Source: JABAAI01 sp965242745
GTDB lineage: Bacteria; Spirochaetota; Leptospiria; Leptospirales; Leptonemataceae
Reading direction: 5' to 3'
NCBI GenBank assembly: GCA_965242745.1
Contig: CBDETG010000061.1
Span: 1-47,070, forward strand
DNA: 47,070 nucleotides
The notes below the pieces were generated by a model, which was not told the origin of the DNA, did no database searches, and was given only the letters and a program-made list of their open reading frames with translations. The position numbers and the translations under genes were made by a program. Below are positions 8,262 through 17,896 of the stretch, one piece after another (the first letter of the stretch is position 1; every line of letters begins with the position of its first letter).

Positions 8262-10169
8262 CTATCCTGCTGATTGCAAGTCCTGCTTTGCATCAACGCC
8301 CTTGATCCTTGCCGTATGCTTATGGTAGCTTGTGAAAATATCGTGGTAATGCAGGTAGCCTAAGAGCTTGTTTTCTGGACCTACAACCGCCACCTTATCC
8401 ATCTCGCTTTTGCTGATATGCTGCAAAGCTTTTGCTAAGGTATCATTGAGGCTGATGGCTGGGATTTTGTTATTACAAACATCATCTACGCATACAAGAT
8501 TTACTATATCCTGCATTTCACTTGTAAGACGCACTTCCTTGAGCGAAAGCATGCCGCGGTATTCTCCACTATCTGACATTACAACAAAGTCGCTGGCATG
8601 CAGCTCCAAACTTAAGTCTTCGATGTCTTTGAGAAGCATATGAGAAGAAATCACTGCTTTTCTTGAGAAAGATGGGAATTCTTTGGCAATATGCAGCTCA
8701 TCTAATATATCCAAACGCATATCCCAAAAATGCGCCGGGGACTTGAAGCGATTTTCTAACTGGCCCTTATACAAGGCTAAGGAAGACGAGGAGCGGGACG
8801 ACAAAATAAAAGTAAGCATACTTACTATCATTAAAGGGGGCAGCAGGGCGTAGGAACCAACAATGTCACAGATCATGATCATGGCAGAAAATGGAGTACG
8901 CGCTACGCCGGCAAAAAAAGCTCCCATGCCTACAAGCATAAAAGAAGCCGTGCTGATTTCCCAATCAGGAAATAGCGCCTTGCTAAACATTGCCGTACTG
9001 CCGCCAAGCATAGCGCCTACAAAGAGAGAGGGAGCAAAAAGCCCGCCTGAGCCGCCGCTCCCTATGCTGAGAGCCGTAGCTAGGATTTTCAAAAAGGCTA
9101 AAAGAAGGAAAAAGGCTGCTGTCGGCAAGAGAGCCGCAGGAAGCAGCTCCACAGCTTTGCTTTGCTCTCCTAGCAGCGTATGGACATATCCCATCCCTGA
9201 GCCCATGATCTGCGGGAAGAAAAGGCCCAAGACTCCTATGCACATGCCGCCTATAGTCGGCTTGCAGAGCAGAGGGATATCCCATTTCTGAAAAGCGCTT
9301 TCTGTAAAACGCAGCAAACTTACGTAAACAAAGCCAATGCTATAACAAAGCAGCCCTAAAAAGCAGTAGAGGAACAGCTCCTTGTAATCTAATAAGCCTA
9401 CTTGAGGCACCACAAAATAAGAACCGGGACCTGCAATGGCAGTAAAGATCAGATAGGCAGTAACAGAAGAAAGCAGGCAGGGCACTAAGGAATCGCTTTC
9501 TATGTCTTCTCTATATACGATTTCTACAGCGGTCATAGCGCCTCCCAGAGGAGCTCGGAAAATAGCTCCCAGGCCTCCCGCTGTCCCAGCTAAAAGAAGA
9601 GTGCGCCTAGCACGCGCTCCTGCTCCCAAAATGCGCCCCACACGAGAACCTAATGCTGCCCCTATATAGGCAGTAGGTCCTTCACGCCCTCCACTCCCCC
9701 CGCTGGCCAGAGTAAAGATCGTAGCAATGGCCTTGAAAAATGCGCCCCTCCCTTGTATCTTCCCCTTGCGATAATGAAAGGCATGAATCATACTATCTGT
9801 GCCTGCGCCGCTGGCTTCTCTATAGACAAATTGCAATATAATACCCACTACCAAGCCCCCTAGAGTGGGCAGCAGAAATAGGATAAGAGAAAGCTGCCAA
9901 GGAGAACTTACAAAGGACTGCTTAGCCCATGAAGCTTGCGTGCTGTGATGCAAAAGTGAGGGGGTTTCACCAGGAGGATGCGTGATCTTTAAGCCTGCTA
10001 AAAGATTGAGACTAAAATCCTCTGCTGTTGATAAGGCCAGTGAGAAGAGGAGCGCCATCAAACCTGAGAGCGCTCCAATCAAAACAGAATAAATATAGAT
10101 ACTAAGAGGGCTCTTGATCTTGAAGAGATCCCTAAGAAAAAGCAAGACCATCAGTTTCAAAGAGCGCAT
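8262..10169 (-). CDS. CLC-type chloride channel or chloride/proton antiporter with C-terminal CBS domains
   Basis: A 635-residue polytopic membrane protein. Anion-selectivity motifs are visible: GSGGREGP near residue 160 (containing the gating glutamate) and GSGGSGGLFAP near residue 370. The C-terminal 160 residues look like a pair of CBS domains (FVVMSDSGEYRGMLSLKEV and VAVVGPENKLLGYLHYHDI), which usually sense nucleotides. In the segment AVEIVYREDI the position matching the internal proton glutamate of E. coli ClcA appears to be Ile. Transport may therefore be channel-like rather than proton-coupled; that alignment was made by eye. The gene converges on the unknown gene ending at 8245 with a 16-base gap and no obvious terminator. 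Confidence 0.92.
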   Translation of the reverse strand: MRSLKLMVLLFLRDLFKIKSPLSIYIYSVLIGALSGLMALLFSLALSTAEDFSLNLLAGLKITHPPGETPSLLHHSTQASWAKQSFVSSPWQLSLILFLLPTLGGLVVGIILQFVYREASGAGTDSMIHAFHYRKGKIQGRGAFFKAIATIFTLASGGSGGREGPTAYIGAALGSRVGRILGAGARARRTLLLAGTAGGLGAIFRAPLGGAMTAVEIVYREDIESDSLVPCLLSSVTAYLIFTAIAGPGSYFVVPQVGLLDYKELFLYCFLGLLCYSIGFVYVSLLRFTESAFQKWDIPLLCKPTIGGMCIGVLGLFFPQIMGSGMGYVHTLLGEQSKAVELLPAALLPTAAFFLLLAFLKILATALSIGSGGSGGLFAPSLFVGAMLGGSTAMFSKALFPDWEISTASFMLVGMGAFFAGVARTPFSAMIMICDIVGSYALLPPLMIVSMLTFILSSRSSSSLALYKGQLENRFKSPAHFWDMRLDILDELHIAKEFPSFSRKAVISSHMLLKDIEDLSLELHASDFVVMSDSGEYRGMLSLKEVRLTSEMQDIVNLVCVDDVCNNKIPAISLNDTLAKALQHISKSEMDKVAVVGPENKLLGYLHYHDIFTSYHKHTARIKGVDAKQDLQSAG

Positions 10170-10668
10170 TTGCGCAGACGCAAGTCAAGGCCTAAAATTT
10201 GTCCCGCTACTTCCATTTTAAATTAGGACAAGCATCGTTATAGTATAGAATGCGCTCCTTTCTATATGCTAAAAGCTATGCCAAATCAGGACAAGCAGAC
10301 TTCACGAGCCGCCCTGCCATATGCTGAAACTCTATGCACAGCAGCGCAAAAGACAAACAAAGTTTCTGCGAAAGCATAGAGTTTGGCTTGTTTGCGGCGC
10401 TTTTTTGACTTTCTCCCTATGACATATACTTAGTACTAGTATAGGAGCTTGCGTGTAAAAATATCTAAAAAAAATCTCTCCCGGACTCATGTACGCTTGC
10501 CTTAATTTGCTGAGGGTACAGAATTGGAAAATCACCAAGTTTTATGAGACATAATCCAAAGACCCGCACATTTCAGATAACATAGGATTAGGATCACATA
10601 AGACATGGTTGCGCGTAGATATTGCCGTACAGACATTTTTGTATAGTATTGTAAAGAAGGGGCAAGCA
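10170..10668. other. Region upstream of dnaA with a perfect long-range inverted repeat
   Basis: About 500 bases. AAACTCTATGC (10327-10337) is repeated exactly in inverse orientation at 10374-10384, enclosing a 36-base interior with a further CGCA/TGCG pairing. I looked for DnaA boxes (TTATCCACA-like) and an AT-rich unwinding element and found none that are convincing, so I do not call an origin. Open frames in this stretch have no recognisable content. Confidence 0.45.
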
Positions 10669-12169
10669 ATGGCAAATAAGAATCATAGCAAAGTCAGCCA
10701 ACAGATGATAGCGGTAGATCTAAGGGAGAAGTCATTGATGGAATATTGGGACAGCTGCAAGCGGCATCTGCAAGTTTCTTTACCCTTATCTTTGTATGAG
10801 AGTATGATAGCTCCTTTGCAGGCCAGCTTAGTAAAAGATGCCCAAACAAAGCAGTTAAAGCTTACAGCTCCTGACAAAGAGATAGCCTCGCGCGTATCAG
10901 AGCGTTACCTTCCCGTTATTGAAGACTTTCTGCGTACTACTCCTTTGCAGGGTCAGATAGCGGTTTTGGTGAATTCTGCCTCAGCCTTAGAGCCTGCATC
11001 CAGGCTCCGAGAAGACATAAAGAAGTCCCCGGATCAAAAAGAGCATGCTTCTTATGAATATCATGCCTCAGGTACAAAGCAGAATGCTTTAGGGAGCAGC
11101 CAGGTACATACATGGCAGAGCAAGAGCAGGATGGCCGAACCAGAAAGGGATTGCTGTATAGTAACACAAGGGAGTTTTTGCATATCGTCTAAAAAGCGCC
11201 GTCAAATAGAGCTGCTATGGCGTAAACCTCAGGGTCTGCGTTACTTATGGGGAGAAGCTGGACGCGGAAAAAGCACCATAGGATCAGCTTTTGCGTATCA
11301 CTGTCAGCATAAGCTGGCCTTATCCAGCCGTTTTTTTGAGATTTGAAGGTTTTCTTACGGAATTTGTTGCAGCTGCAAATAATAGAGACAGCACAAGTTG
11401 GCGCAAGCGTCTGTATTCCTATGACTGTCTTGTAATCGACGATCTGCAATATATTAAAGCGGGCGCTAAGCGCTCTCAAGAAGAATTGCTCTATCTCATC
11501 GATTCCTTTCTGGAAAAAAAGAAGAGCCTTGTTTTTTGCTCCACCTGTCCTGCTCAGAAGCTGCCTCTCAGCTCCTCTTTGCTTTCACGCCTGCAGGCTG
11601 CGCAAATGATAGAGCTGCCTCAGCTGAGGACCAAAGAGCGTGAGGAGCTAATCCGCCAAGAAAGCAGGCTCAAGGGCTTGCAACTCTCTCAGGAGACAAG
11701 CCATTATTTGAGCAGCTGCATCAAGCATGATATGCGTCTTTTAAAGAGCGCTGTACAACGTCTACATGAGCATTATCTCGACACGGCGGATGGAAGGGAT
11801 TTACAAAAACTGGATTACTATCATATAGATTCTATTTGTTCTGATCTTTATACCAATCAAAAGCAGGTAGGAGCAGAAGAGCTCCTGCTTGCGGTCGCAT
11901 CGCACTATCGTATCTCTCCAGATTCTATGCGGGGCCCTGCTAGAGATAGGAAGTATGTGATGGCCCGCCATGTGATGGCTTACTTATGCACGGAGAAGTT
12001 AGGGCTTTCCTTAAAAGAAACAGCTTCCCTTATAGGACGTAAAGATCATGGCAGCGTGATTCATGCTCGTAAAAAGATACAAAAGCTGATTGCAGAGGAC
12101 ATGTTTTTAGCACGCCAAATCCATGGTATTTTTCTTGCTTTGCAGGAAGAATGCTCCCGCCATCATTAG
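10669..12169 (+). pseudogene. dnaA: Chromosomal replication initiator DnaA, interrupted by one frameshift
   Basis: DnaA-family AAA+ protein of about 500 codons. The start is ATG 10669 with AAGGGG six bases upstream. Domain I (WDSCKRHLQVSLPLSLYESM), a variable linker, a Walker A-like GEAGRGKS at residues 195-202, Walker B LVIDDLQYI and a domain IV signature (ARHVMAYLCTEKLGLSLKET, RKDHGSVIHARKKI) are in the right order. The frame breaks at a run of seven T (11331-11337): the upstream frame stops at 11346, and deleting one T rejoins it to RFEGFLTEFV, the expected sequence. A consensus error, transcriptional slippage on the T run or true inactivation are all possible. The Walker A sequence differs from the usual GGVGLGKTH, and dnaN does not follow, so it could also be a DnaA paralogue. 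Confidence 0.85.
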
Positions 12170-12200
12170 CGCTTCAGTTGCTTTATCACTCTCCAACACT

Positions 12201-13049
12201 ATGAAGAAGAAGTACTTTGTATGGATCTTTTCTTCTTGCTCCCTTTGCGCCTTGCTTGCGCTGTATTTGATTCTCTATTGCAGGCATAGGCAGGAAGAAT
12301 GGACTAAGGTGCATAAGTACATTGAGCAGGTGGCGTCTCTGGAACGGGAATATCAAGATCGTCTGCCTATCTACAGCGATTATATTAGGCCCGCAAAAGC
12401 CAGACTCCTGCGCAGATACCTTTTGCCTGATCACCTGCGTGCCATTAGAAATACAAAGCCTAAGCTCAAGCCCATCCAAGATGATCTTCAAATACAAAAG
12501 GCGCTGGAAGACAAAAGCCTTGTGCCTTTGCTGCAGGATCAGGCAAATTATTTCTTCTACAATCTGCCTCCCAAGTACCGTTATCTCAGCGCCGGGGCCT
12601 ACCGCGTTTTGCAAAGGCTAGGAGAGGTCTTTCAAAGGCTTTTAGAAGAAAGAGGCGTCTACAAACACGTCAAGTTTGCCCTTTCCTCAGCCCTGCGTCC
12701 CCAGAATTATCAGAAAAGTTTAGGACAGAAAAACCCCAATGCCGCTTCTCTTTCCAGTCACAGCTATGGAGCCAGTTTTGATGTTTTTTTTGATGAATTC
12801 TATGTAAGTTTGCCGGAGGCTATCATCAAGAAGGAGCGCTCTTCTGTCTTTGGCGCAGCTGCAAGCAAAGAGCGGGAGGAGGCTCTTCGTGCCTTAGGCA
12901 GGAAGCTCGGTTTTTTACTAGGGCGTTCTCTGCGCCGCCAATTTCGTTCTATTCTTAGTGAAGCTGCTCTGGAGCTGCAAAAAGAAGGGCTGCTTTACGT
13001 AATACTTGAAAAGCAGCAGCGCTGCCTCCATATCAGCGCAGTGCCTTAG
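12201..13049 (+). CDS. Membrane-anchored M15/DUF5715-like peptidoglycan peptidase (predicted)
   Basis: A 282-residue protein with an N-terminal lysine cluster and one membrane segment (residues 5-27), then a periplasmic domain. The segment SSALRPQNYQKSLGQKN followed by SSHSYGASFDV resembles the zinc-binding His/Asp part of M15 D,D-carboxypeptidases and the related DUF5715 family. The C-terminal EKQQRCLHIS would supply the second histidine. The predicted role is trimming peptide stems of peptidoglycan. It lies between dnaA and a penicillin-binding protein, which supports a cell-wall role. I chose the ATG at 12201; an in-frame upstream start at 12123 overlaps dnaA and would hide the signal anchor. 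Confidence 0.65.
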   Translation: MKKKYFVWIFSSCSLCALLALYLILYCRHRQEEWTKVHKYIEQVASLEREYQDRLPIYSDYIRPAKARLLRRYLLPDHLRAIRNTKPKLKPIQDDLQIQKALEDKSLVPLLQDQANYFFYNLPPKYRYLSAGAYRVLQRLGEVFQRLLEERGVYKHVKFALSSALRPQNYQKSLGQKNPNAASLSSHSYGASFDVFFDEFYVSLPEAIIKKERSSVFGAAASKEREEALRALGRKLGFLLGRSLRRQFRSILSEAALELQKEGLLYVILEKQQRCLHISAVP

Positions 13050-13137
13050 CAGCTTAGTTCCGGAAGACGAAAGGCGCAGCTCTTTTACTTCTGATATGTT
13101 TTTAAGATAAATAGACTATTAGCTTTGCCAATTCTTT

Positions 13138-14983
13138 ATGCAGCTTTGTAAGGAACGTTTCATCTGGCTTTGTGATTGCTTTTAGCCTGGGCTTGATCAT
13201 AGTAGCCATGCGCGCCTATTGCTTAGCCTTTAGTTTGACCTTAGCGCCTAAGAAAAACAGCGTTTTGCGGGGTGAAATACACGACCGTCATGGCTTTAGT
13301 CTGGCAAAGACAAAAAGCGCAAGCACAATCGCCCTTGCTCCACAAGAAATATATGACTTTGAGCAAAGCGCAGAAATCCTCTCAAAACATCTGGATATGG
13401 AGACAGAAGAGATATTACGCTACATCTATCATAGAAAAAAACGCCTCTATTTTTATCTTAGGCGCCAGGTTGATAATCTCAAAGCTAATCAGATCATGGA
13501 CCTTGGCTTGCCTGGCATCTACCGCGAATGGGAATACAGCAGGCACTATCCTGGTCAGAGTCTGGCCAGCAATGTACTGGGCTTTGTCGGAAGAGATCAG
13601 AGCAAGGCCCTGGCAGGCATAGAAAGAAACTTTAACGAAGTTTTATTACACAGCAAGGAAAAGTGGCAGCACCGGGGTTCTACTCTGCAGCTAAGTATAG
13701 ATTCTCTTTTGCAGTATCATTTGGAAAAAGTCATGGCGAAGGCATACGAAAAATCACAAAGCAAACGCGCAGCTGCCATGCTTATGGATGTACATACAGG
13801 CGCTATCTTAGCTATTGTAAGCCTGCCCAATTTCAATCCAAACGAATACTACAAGAGCACTCCCTTTGAGCGGGGGAATTGGAATATACGCCTCAATTAT
13901 GAGCCGGGTTCTACTATTAAGATATTTATGGCGGCGATTTTGCTCTCAGAGCAGGCAATTAGGCCTTCCAAGAGATTTTATTGTCCGGGCGAGATCCATT
14001 TTCATGAAAGCGTAGTAAGATGCAGGCAGGGAAGCAAAGATTATAAAACACGGCAGTTTGAGCTTATCTGAGATCATTGAAAAGTCCTGTAATGTAGGAA
14101 TCATCAAAGCGATGCAGAGCCTAAAGCCAGAGGCTTTGTACCAATATATGAAAGCCCTGGGCTTTGGAAAGGCAACAGGGCTGCTTCCACGCGGATCAGG
14201 TGAGACGCATGGATACTTCCCCTCTCTTGAGCATTGGGTCAAGGCCACTTCTTACTACATGCCCATAGGCCAGGGTTTTAGTCTTACTCCCATACAACTT
14301 CTGCGGGCAGGCGCATCTCTTGTAAACGGAGGGAAGCTGCTGCGTCCTTATGTAGCATGGCGCATACGCTCCCCTGAAAACAATAGTATACTCCATGAAC
14401 AACAGCCCATGTGGGAAAAAGTCCCTTTAGCAGGCAAGTCAATGCGCAGGTGCGCATTTTTATGCGCAGAGCTGTACAGAGAGGAACAGGGCGTCGTGCG
14501 CGCGTTCCTGGTATCCAAGTGATGGGCAAAACAGGGACAGGAGAAAAATCAAGCGCGCAAGGATATTTGAATCAATACGTAGTTTCTTTTCTTGGCTTTT
14601 TCCCTTACAAGCGGCCGCGATACGGGGTATTGCTCCTTTTTGATGCGCCGCAGGCATCCTATACTGGAGGTTCTTTGGCGGCGCCGGCTTTTTCCTCCTT
14701 TCTTCGTTCTATACGCCGCTTTCTTGATTCCCGCGCCAAGCTCGTCAAGGCTTCCAAGTTAATGCCGCCCCGCTCTAAGTCTTATCCTGCCAGAGCAGGC
14801 AAGCACAAGCTCTTTGACCTAAGGGGCCTTTCAGCCGTAGAGGCTGTGGAGCTCCTGAGCAGCGTCTATGATCTGCCGGCAAAGCTTTATGGAAGCGGCT
14901 ATGTGTACAAGCAGATTCCTCCTCCGGGAACGAAAACGAAAAATATTAAAGAAGTGCGATTATACCTGCGCAAGTCACGTTAG
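13138..14983 (+). pseudogene. Class B penicillin-binding protein (FtsI/PBP2 family) with PASTA domain, three frame disruptions
   Basis: Transpeptidase for septal or lateral peptidoglycan cross-linking, anchored in the inner membrane. Motifs in order: RGEIHDRHG after the membrane segment, active-site STIK in YEPGSTIKIF, SCN in EKSCNVG, KTGTGE, and a C-terminal PASTA-like domain (FDLRGLSAVEAVELLSS, ending before 14983). The reading frame is broken three times: one extra T in 13169-13171 (removing it gives RFIWLVIAFSLGL), one extra A in 14045-14048 (removing it restores KHGSLSLSEIIEKSCN), and one missing A in 14416-14420 (adding it gives SPFSRQVNAQV). The longest intact pieces are 13172-14071, 14058-14522 and 14411-14983. 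All the key motifs survive, which argues against old decay. FtsI is the most likely orthologue. Confidence 0.85.
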
Positions 14984-15039
14984 CAGGCCTGGCTATGGCT
15001 GATAAAACTTAGAGGAATACTTCGTGTTTTGTCTGCCCT

Positions 15040-15796
15040 TTAAGTGAGCTTTTGCAGGCTTTCTTCTTGGATCTCAAGATTGCTATGCACGCTTTGGACA
15101 TCATCGTGTTCTTCCAATGAACTGATAAGCTGTAGAATGTTCCTGAGCTTTCCCAAGTCAGAAACAGAAACCTGTCTTCCTTCTATGGGACATAGTTTCA
15201 AATGACTGTCTTGGATGCTAAGCGCGCTCTGCTCTAAGGCTTCTAAGACTTGCATATAATTGCTCTCTGAAGTGCTGAGCTCCAAGAGCTCTCCCTGCTC
15301 TTCTATATCCTCTGCGCCGGGCTTGGACTACCAAGTCAAAAAGCTCATCTTCAGAAAGAGCGCTTTTTGCGATCAGAATAGAGCCCCTTCGTTCAAAAAG
15401 GCGTCTTACTGCGTTTGTCTCAGCTAGATTAGCATGATATTTGTTAAGGATACTTTTCATTTCAGGCGTGGTACGGCTTTTCTTATCTGTTAGACTTTCA
15501 ACGATTAAAGCCACTCCTTCTTGCGCAAATATTTCATAAGTGATTTCTTCATATTCGCTATCTCCTAAAGCGCCTGTCCCTTTTTTGATTGCCCTTTCTA
15601 TGGTATCTTTTGGCATATTATGAGAGCGGGCGCGGGCGATGGCAATACGCAGGCGCGGATTACTATTTGGCTCCGGGCCCCCTATGCGTGCAGACACGCT
15701 CAGCTCTTTGGAGAGCTTGGTAAAGACAGTGCTACGGCGCTTGTCTGCCCCCTCTTTACGATGCTTAATATTAGCCCATTTCGAATGCCCTGACAT
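15040..15796 (-). pseudogene. yebC: YebC/PmpR family protein, one frameshift
   Basis: A family of about 250 residues linked to transcription regulation and to relieving ribosome stalling at proline runs. The N-terminus MSGHSKWANIKHRKE and the segment RARSHNMPKDTIERAIKKGTG are diagnostic. The frame breaks at a GGG on the plus strand (15319-15321): removing one base rejoins ELFDLVVQA to GAEDIEEQGELLEL, and the C-terminal EEHDDVQSVHSN is typical of the family. As it stands, the first frame ends at 15218 after 192 residues, the last 40 of them unlike YebC. It lies downstream of the mutase on the same strand with a 43-base gap. Confidence 0.9.
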
Positions 15797-15839
15797 CTAT
15801 AAACGCTACTAAAAATGGATTGAGAAGCAGAGGCTCTTG

Positions 15840-16343
15840 TTAGTGTTTTTGCAAGGCTTCCTTTTCTTCTATAAAATTCATTAAGCTCCCTATGATGGAG
15901 GGGAGATCATAGTCTGATGGAGTAAAAACTTCTTTGATACCATAAGATTTCAGCTTTGCTATGTCCCCCTTAGGAATGATGCCGCCAAAGACCACAGGGA
16001 GCTCCTCTTTCTTGACGCCTGACTGCGCCAGCTCTTCTAATATGGCCTGCGCCATTTCCAAATGAGAGCCGCTCAGTATGGAAACAGCAAGCAAATCCGC
16101 ATTTTCCTCTACAACGCTTTGCGTTATTTCTGCGCTGCTAAGGCGTATGCCCGCATAGATGACATCAAAGCCAGCATGGCGGGCGCTCACAGCAATGATC
16201 TCAGCCCCGTTGGAATGCCCATCTAAGCCGGGTTTTGCTACGACAATGCGGGGACGATGCCCCCTTCTCTGAATAAAATCCTCTGCTCTTTTCTGCACGC
16301 TGCGCATCTGCTCGCTTTCTATGTGGACTGCCTGACCCTCCAC
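15840..16343 (-). CDS. B12-binding part of an acyl-CoA mutase
   Basis: A 167-residue adenosylcobalamin-binding domain. It shows the full signature: DGHSNG (DxHxxG, with the cobalt-ligating histidine), SILSGS (SxL) and GGIIP (GG). It begins at a GTG that overlaps the catalytic gene by 25 bases in another frame and has no clear ribosome binding site. In the Ecm/MeaA family this domain is fused to the catalytic domain. Inserting one G in the CCC at 16343-16345 (plus strand) would join the two ORFs into a 684-residue protein of normal family length, reading KTGVEGQAVHIE. It is either a real second subunit or the C-terminal half of a frameshifted gene. Confidence 0.85.
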   Translation of the reverse strand: MEGQAVHIESEQMRSVQKRAEDFIQRRGHRPRIVVAKPGLDGHSNGAEIIAVSARHAGFDVIYAGIRLSSAEITQSVVEENADLLAVSILSGSHLEMAQAILEELAQSGVKKEELPVVFGGIIPKGDIAKLKSYGIKEVFTPSDYDLPSIIGSLMNFIEEKEALQKH

Positions 16344-17893
16344 CCTGTTTTAGGCCTGTACTCTCCAAAAATCTCTCTTAGCGCAAAGGCCCACTCTCCT
16401 GTAGTGACTCTGGCTAATGCGCACTCTATAGAAGCTTCCATCATGTTTTGCCCCTCTTTGGCTTTTTTTTGCAGCTCTTGCAGGGCTCTCTGTGCGCGGG
16501 AATGGTCCCGCTGGGCCAGGCTTTTTTTGAGCGCAGCCAGCGCCTCCCCCGCTGCTTTCTGGTCTACGCAGAAAAGCCCGCTGTCTTCTCCCGATAGAAG
16601 AGGCGAGGCTAAGGCCTCATTCCAGGCATTTAATCCCACCACGATTTGCTCCTTATTATTAATACGACTCACGCGCCGCGCCATAGAGGCGACTAAAGCG
16701 CTTTTCATATAGCCGGATTCTATTGCGCCCCGCACGCCCCCCTCCATGTCGAGAATTTGCTCTACCTCCCTCCAGGCTTCCTCTGCCAGCTCCCTCGTTT
16801 TCGATTCTACGACTGCGCTGCCATCAAAAATATCTGGATATTCCAGCAAGTCTGTTTCATAAGCCAGTATCTGTTGGAGACGCAAGGACCACTGCTGGTC
16901 CCACGGGCGCGGCAGGGAGAGTGCCTCATTCCAGGCCGGCAGCTGCAAAGCGCGGCAACGCGCCTTTCTGCTAAGCGTAACGCCCAAGGCTTCAATAAGA
17001 ATGCGCCAAGCGTTGTTTTCTGGCTGCGCTTCCGTTAAACCTAAGGAGTTGACCTGCACGCCGTAGCGAAAGCGGCGGTAGCGTGGATTGCTCAGCCCAT
17101 AGCGCTCTTTTGTAATGCGTTCCCAGAGCTCCACAAAGGCGCGCATCTTGCACATTTCTTCTACAAATCGTATACCCGCATTCACGAAAAAACTCATCCG
17201 CCCTACAACGCGCTCCCATTCCTCCTGCTCTTTGCCAAGCTTAGCGCGCGCCTTGACAAGGTCCAAGATGCCTATGGCAGTAGCAAGCGCAAAGGCAAGT
17301 TCCTGGACGGGAGTTGCGCCCGCCTCCTGCAAATGGTAGGAACAAATGTTGCAAGGATTCCATTTTGGTACATGATACAAGCAATACTCATACATTTCAG
17401 CTATCATGCGCATGCTGCTTTCAGGCGGGAAAATATACGTGCCCCGCGCCAGATACTCCTTGATAATATCATTTTGGGTAGTGCCTTGGAGTTTTGCGCT
17501 GTCCATATTACGCTCTCTTGCTAAGGCTATATAGAGCGCCAGAAGCCACATAGAAGTTGCGTTGATAGTCATAGACGTATTCATTTTTTCCAAGGGTATG
17601 CCCTCAAAGAGAGTATGAAAATCATCAAGCGTATTGATGGGCACGCCTACTTTCCCTATTTCAGGCTTGGCAAGGGGATGATCTGAGCTGTAGCCGCATT
17701 GCGTAGGGAGGTCAAAGGCTATAGAAAGCCCAGTTTGGCCCTTGGCAAGATTCTCGCGGTAAAGGGCGTTGGAGGCGCGCGCATTGCTATGGCCGGCGTA
17801 GGTGCGAAAAATCCAAGGCTGATCGCAGGCAGCCTGCCCGTCCTCATTATAGAGCAAATGCTCCTTACTGCCGCCTCTTTGCTTGCTGCTCAT
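16319..17893 (-). CDS. B12-dependent acyl-CoA mutase catalytic domain, ethylmalonyl-CoA mutase (Ecm/MeaA) type
   Basis: A 524-residue TIM-barrel catalytic domain of the methylmalonyl-CoA mutase superfamily. RTYAGHSNARASNALYREN, KWNPCNICSYHLQEAGAT, RFRYGVQVNSLGLTEAQPEN and SLPRPWDQQWSLRLQQI match the Ecm/MeaA branch better than classic methylmalonyl-CoA mutase. Enzymes of that branch isomerise ethylmalonyl-CoA or related branched acyl-CoAs; the exact substrate cannot be fixed here. The ATG at 17893 follows the ilvD stop (17899-17897) by three bases, so translation is probably coupled. The ORF ends IFGEYRPKTG plus eight residues, exactly where family members continue into the B12 domain, which suggests a frameshift (see the B12-binding entry). 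No crotonyl-CoA carboxylase/reductase gene is in the window. Confidence 0.88.
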   Translation of the reverse strand: MSSKQRGGSKEHLLYNEDGQAACDQPWIFRTYAGHSNARASNALYRENLAKGQTGLSIAFDLPTQCGYSSDHPLAKPEIGKVGVPINTLDDFHTLFEGIPLEKMNTSMTINATSMWLLALYIALARERNMDSAKLQGTTQNDIIKEYLARGTYIFPPESSMRMIAEMYEYCLYHVPKWNPCNICSYHLQEAGATPVQELAFALATAIGILDLVKARAKLGKEQEEWERVVGRMSFFVNAGIRFVEEMCKMRAFVELWERITKERYGLSNPRYRRFRYGVQVNSLGLTEAQPENNAWRILIEALGVTLSRKARCRALQLPAWNEALSLPRPWDQQWSLRLQQILAYETDLLEYPDIFDGSAVVESKTRELAEEAWREVEQILDMEGGVRGAIESGYMKSALVASMARRVSRINNKEQIVVGLNAWNEALASPLLSGEDSGLFCVDQKAAGEALAALKKSLAQRDHSRAQRALQELQKKAKEGQNMMEASIECALARVTTGEWAFALREIFGEYRPKTGWRVRQST

Positions 17894-17896
17894 TAC

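Noticed and set aside
10170..10668. Replication origin next to dnaA
   Set aside because: No convincing DnaA boxes or AT-rich unwinding element were seen; a motif scan and GC skew would be needed.
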